Of a DNA stretch of 64,000 nucleotides, positions 1 through 9,749 are shown in pieces. Position numbers and translations under genes: made by a program. The notes beneath the pieces were generated by a model, which saw only the letters and a program-made list of their open reading frames with translations, ran no database searches and was not told the DNA's origin. Position 1 is the stretch's first letter. The number at the start of each line of letters is the position of its first letter. The DNA is from Diphasiastrum complanatum (taxonomy: Eukaryota; Streptophyta; Lycopodiopsida; Lycopodiales; Lycopodiaceae), in the NCBI GenBank assembly GCA_029204225.1, contig CM055095.1:70965957-71029956 (forward strand). Direction: 5' to 3'.

Positions 1-1760
1 AAGGCTCAAGTGCTCCAACAATCAAGAAGAAGATGGCCGAGGAGCAAGATCTTGGTTTTGAGGAGGAGCTCATGGAGGAGCAAGCACCAAACCCACCTAT
101 CACTCCAAGGAGATCTTCAAGGGCAAAAGTGGAGCCATCAAGGCTCACATATCAAGGCAAAGGACAGCAAGTTGAGGGTATCTCATCCACTTCTTATGAT
201 TTATCTAGTTTTGAAGAACCATCTAATGTTGAAGATGCATTGAACTCCAAAGAATGGTATAAAGCTATGTTGGATGAGTATGATGCCTTGATTGAGAATG
301 AAACTTGGTTGCTTGTTGAGAGACCTCAAAGGAATGTAATAGGATGCAAGTGGGTCTTCAAGCTTAAGTTGAATGCAAATGGGAATGTTAACAAACATAA
401 AGCAAGATTAGTTGCAAAAGGTTATGCTCAAGAGAGAGGGATAGACTATGAGGAAACTTTTGCACCCGTGGCCAAGATGGTCACAATAAGACTAATCATT
501 GCATTTGCATCACATTTTGGATGGATTCTATGTCAAATGGATGTCTCTAATGCTTTCTTGAATGGTTTTTTGGAAGAGAATATCTATATGGAGCAGCCAC
601 AAGGGTTCATCAAGCATGGAATGGAGAACAAAGTATGCCATCTCCAAAGAAGCATCTATGGCTTGAAGCAAGCCTCGAGATCTTGGAATTCAAGACTACA
701 TTGCTATCTTATTTCACTTTCTTTTGTTCAAAGTGAATATGATCCCACTCTTTACATTAAGTTTGATGATGTTGGTATTGTACTTTTACTCATTTATGTA
801 GATGACATCATCATTAGTGGAAATAGTGTTGATGGTATTGAAAAAATCAAGATAGATCTATCCTTAGAGTTCAAGATGGTAGATCTAGGGTGTCTTCACT
901 TCATCTTAGGCATAGAAGTACTTAGAGGGTCTGATTTTATCTTTATAAGTCAAGTAAACTATGCTCAAAGTCTTTTGAAGAAGTTTAAAATGGAAGTATG
1001 CAAAAGTGTTGACACACCAATGGAGCAAGATGTAAAAGTGCCAAATGAAGATGATGAAAGATCCTTCATGGACATCACTTTGTTTAGGAAACTTATAGGT
1101 TCCTTAATGTGGATCACTATAACTAGACCAGATCTTAGCCTTAGTGTATGTAGGTTGAGCCAATCCATGCAAAAGCCATTGAATATCCATTGGAAAAAGA
1201 CTAAGAGGATTCTAAGATACATCTCGGGTACATTGGATTTTGGGATTCTATATAGAGGAGATGTGATTAACCTTCATGCATTTAGTGATTCAGATTTTGC
1301 AGGGGACAAGAGGGATAGGAAATCAACAAGTGCCTATTCAACTTTCATAGGAGAAGGTGTGGTTTCATGGCTTTCAAAAAAGCAAGAAACTATATCTCTA
1401 TCTTCAACCGAGGCCGAGTACAAAGCTTTGACAACCACTACAAAGGAGGTACTTTGGATCAAGAGATTATTGGTGGAACTAAAGATCATGGATTCAGAGG
1501 AGGCACCAATCATATACAATGACAATATATCAGCCCAACACCTTGCATCTAACCCAATCTTCCATGCAAGATCTAAGCACATTGAGATATGCCATCACTT
1601 TGTGAGAGAAATGGTGCAAGCCAAGGAGATTGCTTTGGAGCATGTTCCAAGCAATGAATGTGTAGCTGATCTACTTACTAAACCAATTCAAAAGACACCT
1701 TTTATGAAGTTCAGATCATCACTTGGAGTGATTAGTAAAGCAATGATTGAACCAAGCTAG
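1..1760 (+). CDS. Ty1/copia pol, C-terminal part (reverse transcriptase + RNase H), cut by window edge
   Basis: The frame is open from the window edge and ends at a TAG after ...AMIEPS. Domains in order are a linker rich in acidic residues and RRSSRAK, the reverse transcriptase (KARLVAKGYAQ, DYEETFAPVAK, QMDVSNAFLNG, catalytic IYVDD) and the RNase H (SDSDFAGD, LSSTEAEY, KHIEICHHFVRE, ADLLTKP). This half of pol copies retroelement RNA into DNA inside cytoplasmic particles. The start of the polyprotein (gag, protease, integrase) lies outside the window. The first 40 bases are identical to 4201-4240 in the next copy, so both copies belong to one family. No stop or frameshift is seen in the visible part. 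Family identity is certain; activity is unknown. Confidence 0.95.
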   Translation, partial: GSSAPTIKKKMAEEQDLGFEEELMEEQAPNPPITPRRSSRAKVEPSRLTYQGKGQQVEGISSTSYDLSSFEEPSNVEDALNSKEWYKAMLDEYDALIENETWLLVERPQRNVIGCKWVFKLKLNANGNVNKHKARLVAKGYAQERGIDYEETFAPVAKMVTIRLIIAFASHFGWILCQMDVSNAFLNGFLEENIYMEQPQGFIKHGMENKVCHLQRSIYGLKQASRSWNSRLHCYLISLSFVQSEYDPTLYIKFDDVGIVLLLIYVDDIIISGNSVDGIEKIKIDLSLEFKMVDLGCLHFILGIEVLRGSDFIFISQVNYAQSLLKKFKMEVCKSVDTPMEQDVKVPNEDDERSFMDITLFRKLIGSLMWITITRPDLSLSVCRLSQSMQKPLNIHWKKTKRILRYISGTLDFGILYRGDVINLHAFSDSDFAGDKRDRKSTSAYSTFIGEGVVSWLSKKQETISLSSTEAEYKALTTTTKEVLWIKRLLVELKIMDSEEAPIIYNDNISAQHLASNPIFHARSKHIEICHHFVREMVQAKEIALEHVPSNECVADLLTKPIQKTPFMKFRSSLGVISKAMIEPS

Positions 1761-1771
1761 ATAGTGAGGAG

Positions 1772-2159
1772 TCTTAAAAATTCACAATTCTAGCTTGACT
1801 AGTTTTGGTCATATGACTTGTAAATAGTTAGATGGTCATGATGTGGCTTGTCACACGTGCCAAATAACATAGGATTCCATTCATAAGGATGTTCTCAAGT
1901 AGACCTAAGTGTTAGAACCTTTGGAATGAGTCCAAATTATGCTTAGATACAAGGGAGAAAAAATAGGAGCTATTTTTGGTAATTTTTGCATTGTTGAGGC
2001 ATCTCCAAGATTCTAATCCTAACTTGGTAGGGATGAGAGATCCACCAAAATTAGCATTGGGGATAGGTTTAGGGCTACTCATACCTGCCCAAAACCATGA
2101 TGGATCATGTATATATAGGTGATGATATCTCACCAAAATCAATCAAGGAATTTCATGTT
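1772..2159 (+). mobile_element. Truncated copia LTR (family A), fused to gag of next copy
   Basis: This matches the first ~390 bases of the complete LTR at 5193-5874, including the stretch with a tatatata box near 2110. Its 5' end is mutated (TCTTAAAA where the other copy has TGTTAAAA). Homology stops abruptly after TTTCATGTT at about 2159, where gag coding sequence begins. The remaining ~290 bp of LTR, the primer site and the gag start are all missing. The junction shares ATGTT between LTR and gag, which suggests microhomology-driven recombination. Confidence 0.85.
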
Positions 2160-4244
2160 GCAAATGAACTCTTAAGAATGAATACTTGCATAAAAATGAA
2201 TGTTGCAAATGAACTCTTAAGAGAGGTAGGAGATTGCACTTCAGGTCAAGATGCTTGGGAGAATTTGCAAAAGGTCTATGAATCCAAGAACCAAACTAGA
2301 ATGTTAGCTTTGAATAATCAAATCTATAGAAGCTATCAAAAGAAAAGAGAGAGTGCACATACTTTTGTCCTGAGAGTAAAGGAATTGAACAAAGAGCTAG
2401 CCTTTATAGGTGATCCTATCAAGGATGAAGAGCTTGTTCAACTCATATTGAATGGACTAAGCTTTGAATTTGACAATTTGGTTCAGGGATATGCAATTAT
2501 GGGTAAGCTACCCATACTTGAAGAACTTCAAGGCACACTCATGGCCGAGGAATCAAGAAGGAGCCAAATGCAAGAGAGGATGGATAGGCTTTCCATCCAA
2601 GGTGGAGATGACCAAGCTCTCTTCACCAAAGGCAAAGGCAAGTCCAAAGGCAAAGGATCAACATTCAAGAAGTCTACAAAGCTTGAGGATCAAGAAGGAC
2701 CCCCAAAGGCATCTCCATCAACCACCAAAGTCAAGAAGGACAAATCAAAGGTGAAGTGCTACTATTGTAGCAAGATGGGGCATTATGCCTCGGAATGCTT
2801 CAAGAGGAAGCAAGATCAAAGCCAAGCCAGCATGAGCAAAGAGGAGGAGGAGGAGAGTTCACATGAGGACTCTCTCATGATGTCCATATTTTCTTCAACA
2901 AGCTTCAAAGGAGAAGATCCTTGGTGGATTGACTCGGGTGCTAGTTCACACATGACTAGTAAAAGGGAGTTTTTCTCTTCTCTCTTATCTTATGATGGAC
3001 CTATAAAGTCTATCTATACAGCAAATGATGAAGCTTGTAAGATTGAAGGAGTTGGTAGCATTCCCCTTTGCTTAGGATCTTCCAAAAAGATCAACATAGA
3101 AGGTGTTTTGTACATTCCTACAATAACAAAGAATCTACTAAGTGTTGGCCAAATGGTAGACAATGGTTTCAATGTTGACTTTGCTTCAAATGAATGTTTC
3201 ATCAAGAAGAAGGGTAAGATAGTGGCTAAGGGCACTAGACTTGGCAAACTTTATAAGTTGGATGCATTTGTGGATACTAATGTTGTCATGTTGGCCGAGA
3301 AGAGCAAGATATCTACTTTTACTTTATGGCACAAAAGACTTGGACATGTCAACTCGGGTTCCATGGAGGCTATGATCAAGGAGGAGTATGATTTAGGCCT
3401 ACCAAGGTCTATTGGGAAGGAAGACAAGGTTTGTGAAGCTTGTGCCTTATCCAAGGCACATAAGAAGGTGTTTCCTAACTCCATCACAAAGTCATCTCAT
3501 CCTCTTGAACTCATACACTCGTATGTGCACATTGCTAGCACCAAATCTAATGGAGGTTCATCCATGTTTTTAACCTTCATTGATGACTACTCAAGATATT
3601 GTTGGGTGTTCTTACTTTCCCTCAAGTCTCAAGTATTTGATACTTTTGTAAAGTTCAAGTTGTTTGTGGAAAAGCATCATAATCATAGCATCAAGATTCT
3701 TAGAAGTGACAATGGTGGAGAATTTATCTCCAATGAGTTCAAGGCCTTTTGTGAGAAGGAAGGGATCAAGAAAGAGACTTCTTGTCCTTACACTCCTCAA
3801 CAAAATGGAGTTGCTGAAAGAAGGAATAGAACATTATGTGAATGTTCTAAGGCTTTAAGATTAGATGCTTGTTTGCCCAAATCCTTTTGGGGTGAGTCTC
3901 TTGTATGTGCAAACTACTTGATGAATAGGGTGTCTTGCAAAGCCATTGAAGGCAAAACTCCTTATGAGATGTTGTATGGAAAGAAACCCAATCTTAATCA
4001 CTTGAAAGTTTTTGGGTGTATATGTTATGTGCATGTGCCATTGGAAACAAGAACCAAGGAGGATCCATCTTCCACAAGAGGGATCATGCTTGGATATGCA
4101 AGCTCAAGCAAGGGCTACAAAGTCTATCTCCCATCCTTGAACAAATTTGTTGTTTCAAGGGATGTCATCTTTGATGAACATCATATGCATATGCTTGAAG
4201 AAGGCTCAAGTGCTCCAACAATCAAGAAGAAGATGGCCGAATAG
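2097..4244 (+). CDS. Ty1/copia gag-protease-integrase ORF, chimeric N-terminus, catalytic Asp lost
   Basis: The 715-codon frame opens inside the truncated LTR, so its first ~20 residues are LTR-derived and not a natural gag start. Then come the gag helical domain, a CCHC zinc knuckle (CYYCSKMGHYASEC), the protease motif WWIDSGAS, the pre-integrase HHCC region (LWHKRLGH, CEAC) and the integrase core (RSDNGGEF, NGVAERRNR). Where copia integrases have IHSDVH this copy has IHSYVH; the codon at 3522-3524 is TAT. The first residue of the DDE triad is therefore changed and the enzyme should be dead. The frame ends early because a deletion at 4240/4241 removes the linker and the front of the reverse transcriptase. 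This is a defective copy. Confidence 0.93.
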   Translation: MMDHVYIGDDISPKSIKEFHVANELLRMNTCIKMNVANELLREVGDCTSGQDAWENLQKVYESKNQTRMLALNNQIYRSYQKKRESAHTFVLRVKELNKELAFIGDPIKDEELVQLILNGLSFEFDNLVQGYAIMGKLPILEELQGTLMAEESRRSQMQERMDRLSIQGGDDQALFTKGKGKSKGKGSTFKKSTKLEDQEGPPKASPSTTKVKKDKSKVKCYYCSKMGHYASECFKRKQDQSQASMSKEEEEESSHEDSLMMSIFSSTSFKGEDPWWIDSGASSHMTSKREFFSSLLSYDGPIKSIYTANDEACKIEGVGSIPLCLGSSKKINIEGVLYIPTITKNLLSVGQMVDNGFNVDFASNECFIKKKGKIVAKGTRLGKLYKLDAFVDTNVVMLAEKSKISTFTLWHKRLGHVNSGSMEAMIKEEYDLGLPRSIGKEDKVCEACALSKAHKKVFPNSITKSSHPLELIHSYVHIASTKSNGGSSMFLTFIDDYSRYCWVFLLSLKSQVFDTFVKFKLFVEKHHNHSIKILRSDNGGEFISNEFKAFCEKEGIKKETSCPYTPQQNGVAERRNRTLCECSKALRLDACLPKSFWGESLVCANYLMNRVSCKAIEGKTPYEMLYGKKPNLNHLKVFGCICYVHVPLETRTKEDPSSTRGIMLGYASSSKGYKVYLPSLNKFVVSRDVIFDEHHMHMLEEGSSAPTIKKKMAE
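2157..2222 (+). repeat. In-frame 45-bp direct duplication at LTR/gag junction
   Basis: The 21-base stretch coding VANELLR occurs at 2157-2177 and again at 2202-2222, offset by 45 bases (15 codons), so the frame is kept. It sits exactly where LTR sequence meets gag and looks like a by-product of the junction-forming event. Confidence 0.8.
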
Positions 4245-5178
4245 TGTTGATGGTATTGAAAAAATCAAGATAGATCTATCCTTAGAGTTCAAGATGGTAG
4301 ATCTAGGGTGTCTTCACTTCATCTTAGGCATAGAAGTACTTAGAGGGTCTGATTTTATCTTTATAAGTCAAGTAAACTATGCTCAAAGTCTTTTGAAGAA
4401 GTTTAAGATGGAAGTATGCAAAAGTGTTGACACACCAATGGAGCAAGATGTAAAAGTGCCAAATGAAGATGATGAAAGATCCTTCATGGACATCACTTTG
4501 TTTAGGCAACTTATAGGTTCCTTAATGTGGATCACTATAACTAGACCAGATCTTAGATTTAGTGTATGTAGGTTGAGCCAATCCATGCAAAAGCCATTGA
4601 ATATCCATTGGAAAAAGGCTAAGAGGATTCTAAGATACATCTCAGGTACATTGGATTTTGGGATTCTATATAGAGGAGATGTGATTAACCTTCATGCATT
4701 TAGTGATTCAGATTTTGCAGGGGACAAGAGGGATAGGAAATCAACAAGTGCCTATTCAACTTTCATAGGAGAAGGTGTGGTTTCATGGCTTTCAAAAAAG
4801 CAAGAAACTATATCTCTATCTTCAACTGAGGCCGAGTACAAAGCTTTGACAACCACTACAAAGGAGGTACTTTGGATCAAGAGATTATTGGTGGAACTAA
4901 AGATCATGGATTCAGAGGAGGCACCAATCATCTACAATGACAATATATCAGCCCAACACCTTGCATCTAACCCAATCTTCCATGCAAGATCTAAGCACAT
5001 TGAGATATGCCATCACTTTGTGAGAGAAATGGTGCAAGCCAAGGAGATTGCTTTGGAGCATGTTCCAAGCAATGAATGTGTAGCTGATCTACTTACTAAA
5101 CCACTTCAAAAGACACCTTTTATGAAGTTCAGATCATCACTTGGAGTGATTAGTAAAGCAATGATTGAACCAAGCTAG
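4241..5178 (+). pseudogene. Ty1/copia pol remainder: RT thumb and RNase H, catalytic RT core deleted
   Basis: Sequence from 4241 onward matches 823-1760 of the upstream copy almost base for base, ending in the same ...AMIEPS stop. About 780 bp present upstream at 41-821, including the YVDD reverse transcriptase site, are missing here. The deletion also shifts the frame relative to the gag-integrase ORF before it. The RNase H part (SDSDFAGD, LSSTEAEY, KHIEICHHF, ADLLTKP) is intact. This copy cannot make a working reverse transcriptase and would depend on another copy. Confidence 0.92.
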
Positions 5179-5192
5179 ATAGTGAGGAGGAG

Positions 5193-5874
5193 TGTTAAAA
5201 ATTCACAATTCTAGCTTGACTAGTTTTGGTCATATGACTTGTAAATAGTTAGATGGTCATGATGTGGCTTGTCACACGTGCCAAATAGCATAGGATTCCA
5301 TTCATAAGGATGTTCTCAAGTAGACCTAAGTGTTAGAACCTTTGGAATGAGTCCAAATTATGCTTAGATACAAGGGAGAAAAAATAGGAGCTATTTTTGA
5401 TAATTTCTGCATTGTTGAGGGATCTCCAAGATTCCAACCCTAACTTGGTAGGGATGAAAGATCCACCAAAATTAGCATTAGGGATAGGTTTAGGGCTACT
5501 CATACCTTCCCAAAACCGTGATGGATCATGTATATATAGGTGATGATATCTCACCAAAATCAATCAAGCAATTTCATGTTTTTTCTCTCATAATGGTGCA
5601 ATTGCTCTCTATGTTCATAATTGTTTGAGTACTTGTGATTACTAATGATTATAGGATTGAATGTAGGTCTGGTGTACAGTACTCAGACTGTGGGAGGCCG
5701 TACTTTCACACGTGTGAAGCCTTCTTCAAGGATTTGGGCCATTTAGTGAGGTTCAAGCATAGATTTTTGATGGATTTTGATGGTTCAACTTGTGCTAATC
5801 TTATGAAATCATAATCTATTGTTTTTCTCATCATTTCAAGTGTTTTAGGATCCTTATTTGCTGTAATTTTTACA
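5193..5874 (+). mobile_element. Copia LTR, family A, complete (3' LTR)
   Basis: It begins TGTTAAAAATT and ends AATTTTTACA, a near-perfect terminal inverted repeat, and follows directly on a purine tract (gtgaggaggag) after the pol stop. It holds a TATA-like run at 5531-5538 and the palindrome TTCACACGTGTGAA at 5705-5718. The first ~390 bp are repeated at 1772-2159. Confidence 0.88.
5705..5718. promoter_or_regulatory. Palindromic G-box motif in LTR
   Basis: TTCACACGTGTGAA is a perfect palindrome around a CACGTG core, about 170 bp downstream of the TATA-like run. CACGTG is the known binding core of plant bZIP and bHLH factors. The same palindrome recurs in other copia LTRs of this window (13447, 25647, 25860, 30745, 31311). 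A regulatory role is inferred only. Confidence 0.5.
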
Positions 5875-6361
5875 GACTGTTCTAATTAGTCAGTTAAACA
5901 ACTGATAAAATATCTTGTAATTGTAAAGCCAGAATAACACAAGATCTACCAGCTGCTAAAGGTAAATGAGCAACTGGAGAAGTAAATGATGATGTATGAA
6001 GATACTCCATCATAGATTAAATGACCAAAAATGGGTCTTCACAGCAGCCGACTCCTCAAAGTTGGTGATTATATAGAGAGAGATAAAATAGTCTGAGCGA
6101 TAGCTATTGTTTTGTTTCTGTAACTAGGATCACGCGCTTATCAGTGCAATTGTATTGTGATCAGATAGTTGTTACTACAACTTTAATATACAAAATCACT
6201 ATTGTTCCATTGCCTTACATTCTTGTTGAATGTTAAGTAACTCTCACTCCTCTTTCGCAATACTACATTATAAGACAAATGTATGGCTATCTCTGACACT
6301 GAAGTTATTTCTACATTCTCTTCAAATCTGGTTATCAGCACTAGAGGAATACATGGCTGTT
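5875..6361 (-). mobile_element. L2-family LTR fragment
   Basis: The reverse complement matches the L2 LTR copies at 35001-35625 and 39290-40585 (shared stretches include the run of ctctct before ataatcaccaactctgagg and the segment around gctgataagc). It is cut on the left by the family A LTR end at 5874 and on the right by the L1 repeat starting at 6362. Confidence 0.75.
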
Positions 6362-7035
6362 TGTTGCGCAGGCATCCCAAAGGGAGCCGAGAACCAGGAC
6401 TTAGCTTTCCACTCTTGCCATCCAAACCCACTTGACATACAAGCAGCCAACTTGCCAACAACGATTAGACTTAACCAACTTGAAGTTCGTAAACCAACAT
6501 TGAGATCCAACCTGGCGCCATGCCAGATCGGGGGGCTGGGCGACTTTCCTCCAAGCAAGCCGCCCGACATACATCAAACTTAACTAACTCAAAGCTTCGT
6601 TACAAACGAGTAACATCCATTCCAAGCAAGTCGTCTGACTTACATCAGACTTAACCAACTCAAAGCTTTGTCACAAGCGCTAGAAGCCAACCTGGCGCCA
6701 CGCCAAACTAGATAGCCATAAACAGGTAACTTCCACCCAAGCAAGCCATCCAACTCAGCCGACAGGTTAGAGCCCATCGTTCCTCAAGAGCTTAACCCAT
6801 TTACATTCATGCAAGGAACACTCAGAACCACAAGCCACAACAGATATGGAGACAACTAGTTCCTAGACCGAATGGTCCCGATAGCATACCGCTGGCGCCT
6901 CTCGGACCGAATGGTCCCGACGACATACCACTGGTGTCTCGAGATACGACCCTCAACTTTGTGCCAGATCAAAAATTTTGAAGCGGCCTTACAACTGGTG
7001 CTTTTACGAAACATTGAATGTAATCAGATTCAGTT
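6362..7035 (-). mobile_element. L1-family LTR (copy 1)
   Basis: The reverse complement matches 38086-39031 and 62490-63455 over about 670 bp. On the minus strand it runs from TGTTTCGTAAAAGC near 7011 to GCGCAACA at 6362. It contains repeated CTGGCGCCA and CCGAATGGTCCCGA words. The ~300 bp found further upstream in the other two copies are absent. Copy 2 is followed by an initiator-Met primer site, so this family is an LTR. Its position downstream of gypsy integrase debris suggests a Ty3/gypsy owner (inference). Confidence 0.75.
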
Positions 7036-7643
7036 CGAGAAAAAACAGTGACAGATAGGACGGTGGAACAGTTAAACCCCCGAACCTTATGTTCAAGGAG
7101 TGCACAGACAAAGTTACAGAGTAGTGGTCTGGCGGTGATGCGTCCGCACATGTGAGGCTTGATGGCGATGGGTAGTTCATGCATAAGGAAGGTATGCCAG
7201 TCATATGGCACAACCGAGGAGCTCGAGAATTCTATGACGGACTCCATGATTTGGCTCAAGAGCGTGGACTGAATGTGGTCCTTGCAAAAAGTTGACACAA
7301 CCAAGAAGTTGTTCAACAGGTAAGCAGCTGCTTGGATGATTGGGTCATTGGCTTCTATCATATAACTATTGTTAGTTTTGACCGGAAGCTCAGGAGTAGT
7401 GGTCGTTACGTAGGGTTGGATAAGGTTTTTGGCTTGGCGATGAGAGATGGGTTGGCTATCACCGGACACGATGCCGACGGTGACCATGAAGTTAGCGTTG
7501 ATGTGTACCTTGTACGTGGTACCTTGGTACAAGATGTGGAAATGCGACTTCGATGAGTCCCACGTAGCGTAAGCATGGAGAACTAGATCCATGTTAATGT
7601 CAGAAGACAAGACAAAAGCCCATTGCTTCAAAAAGGGGGCCAA
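6969..7643 (-). CDS. Hypothetical protein, possible extra ORF of a gypsy element
   Basis: This is an open 224-codon frame, not recognised. Its last ~20 codons run into the L1 LTR repeat, so it belongs to the repeat and not to a host gene. It has no clear signal peptide, zinc finger or catalytic motif. On the minus strand the order is gypsy integrase debris (9749-9000), then this ORF, then the L1 LTR. That is the place where some Tat-lineage gypsy elements carry an additional ORF of unknown role. It could equally be a degraded remnant that is open by chance. Confidence 0.35.
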   Translation of the reverse strand: MAPFLKQWAFVLSSDINMDLVLHAYATWDSSKSHFHILYQGTTYKVHINANFMVTVGIVSGDSQPISHRQAKNLIQPYVTTTTPELPVKTNNSYMIEANDPIIQAAAYLLNNFLVVSTFCKDHIQSTLLSQIMESVIEFSSSSVVPYDWHTFLMHELPIAIKPHMCGRITARPLLCNFVCALLEHKVRGFNCSTVLSVTVFSRTESDYIQCFVKAPVVRPLQNF

Positions 7644-8999
7644 CAGCCTAAAGCCAAAGAGTTACCAAGGAATTAGATGGCAGGGCCCAAATCTAGGTGG
7701 CAGTAGGTATCTTGCGTTGGATAACTTGCTTTGTGCTGGTATCGTCAGTAGATGAAGATAAAGTCATGATGTTAGATGGATGGTAAAGTGTGTTATCGAT
7801 TGGAATCGGAAAAAGACGAAAAGGCACTCAAGAAAGAGGAAAAGGCATCAAAAATGGGTGAAAGGCTTAAAAAACTGCAAAAAGGTGAAAATCGTGAGAA
7901 TGAAGGTGGAAATTGTGGCACTGAGTGTGTAACAGGTGGATGGGAGAGCTGATGAAGGCTGGAGAAAATTTTCATCGCAATCTGATAATGTTGAAAATTC
8001 AATGTATTTTTCGACAGAGCTTTTCTGAATGAAGTGCCAAATGACTCGAATTTCTCCCTTATATAGTGGAAATTAGAGTGCGTATTAGGAGAAGTGCAGT
8101 TTCCCTAGCTCAGTTCCAACCAAAATTTTGTAGGGACCTTCGTCACATAATTCTAAGACCTCAATAAAGTTTGTGAAGATTCAAAAGGTGATTTGACGAA
8201 GGTTTAGCCTGTCTGCGAAGGTTAAACCCTCGCAGGAGGTGAACTCTCGCACAACTTGCTCCAGATGTTGGTTTTTCAAAATGTAGACAGGCTAATTTCA
8301 CTGCTCTGATTCCATTTATGCCCTCTACGAAGGTTGGTTTGCAGATCTTGATGCTCTACAAAGGTTCTTTAGTTTCTCCTTTCTTGAACCCTCGCAAACA
8401 CTCAAATTTGATGATTTTTCCATCAATAACTCTCACAAAGAATTTTATAGATGCATCTGAGTCAGATGTAGTGACTGACAAAGTCTCAAGAGTTAGTTTC
8501 CAAGGGATTTTAAAAAATTATGGAAAACGTGCTCTTTTTTGGTGTTTTTTAGTGAGACCTTGAGATTCTCTAATTAATAGCTCTTGTAGACTGGTATACC
8601 ATTGCATCCAGGTCAGATCTGACTATGGAGAGTTCCTCGGGAGCTATGATGGATAATTGGTAGCTAATCCATCAGTTTAGGTGATTTTTATCTCTAATTT
8701 GCTGGTTTTCTCAAGATCGTTGTCTCTAATTTGCAAGGTTGGAGGTTGATTATTGTTTATCTGATGATCTACTATCTTTTGGATCCTGTCTGGATCTGGA
8801 TCCCACTTGGATCTTATTGGATCTCTTTTGATCTATTCGGATCTTGCTTGATCTTGTTGAATTTTGATGGATTCTGCTTGATCTGACTAGATCTCATATA
8901 GATCTGGCTTGATTTTACTAGATTTGGCTGGGATGACTTCTGATAAGGCTTAATCGTTGTATGCAATAAGTGTCATCCACACCTTGGATCTATTTACTG
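7644..8999. other. No gene seen; AT-rich repeat debris
   Basis: No coding potential above background was found on either strand. The only structured part is the GATCT-rich array at 8745-8940, listed separately. Confidence 0.5.
8745..8940. repeat. Degenerate GGATCT/TTGATCT tandem array
   Basis: About twelve irregular units of roughly 12-18 bases, each carrying GGATC, TGATCT or AGATCT followed by a T-rich spacer (for example TTGGATCTTATTGGATCTC). Unit length and sequence vary, so it is an old or short-unit minisatellite. Confidence 0.55.
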
Positions 9000-9749
9000 A
9001 GGTGGCTAGTACTTGTGAAGCTGGCTACCATTGATGGGAGTATCAAACGTCGTCCCATTGTTCAAGATTCACGACTCCATGGCTTAGAATTTCCTTGACG
9101 CGGTACTGGCTTTCGCCTGATCACTTTAGTTTTATACATGAGGACTATATCTCATGATCAAATGTCCTTCTTGTGCAGTCGGCGATCATGCCATGCTTTG
9201 CGTCGCTCCTTCTCAGCCGCCAATGCATGCACCACAAGTAAGCATGTCTCACAAAGTTTATGTCATGCTTCATGGCATAAATGCAGAGATTTGGATTCCT
9301 CAAGATGTTTTGTTGTGGCAACTCTTAATGAAGGTACCAAAAACTCCATTGGCATTATTGCATCTTGACCATAAACCAGTTGAAATGGCGTGTGGTCAGT
9401 GCTTCCCTTGTCAGCTGTTCTGAATGCCCACATAACAGCATGTAACTTGCGCTCCCAATCAAATCTGCTAGCTTCAACTATTTTCGTGAGCATGCTACAC
9501 AAGATCTTATTGGATGATTATGCCTGCCCATTACCACGAGGATAATAAGGTGTGCTAATCATGAAGAATTCCTCCAGCAAGACCTTGATGGTCTCATTGA
9601 CGAAATGGCTTTCGCGATCGCTAACTAAGCACACAATGATATTTTCGTATAGGAACTTGTCGGTTGCTCAAGCATCAACTGTTCGCACTGTCTTGGCTTG
9701 CACCCACTTGGTAAAATAATCCGTAGCCACAATAATATATCGGGCTTGC
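9000..9749 (-). pseudogene. Ty3/gypsy integrase remnant
   Basis: The minus strand encodes, in order, the integrase core (VATDYFTKWVQAKTV, CLVSDRESHFVNE, STPYYPRGNGQA), the following helix region (WERKLHAVMWAFRTADK, TPFQLVYGQDAIMPMEF) and the tail (ERRKAWHDR). These are typical of plant Ty3/gypsy elements. At least four in-frame stops interrupt it, for example after TVRTVDA and after GNGQA. The end at 9749 is the insertion point of the copia LTR that begins at 9750. The longest open piece is 9263-9502. Confidence 0.88.
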
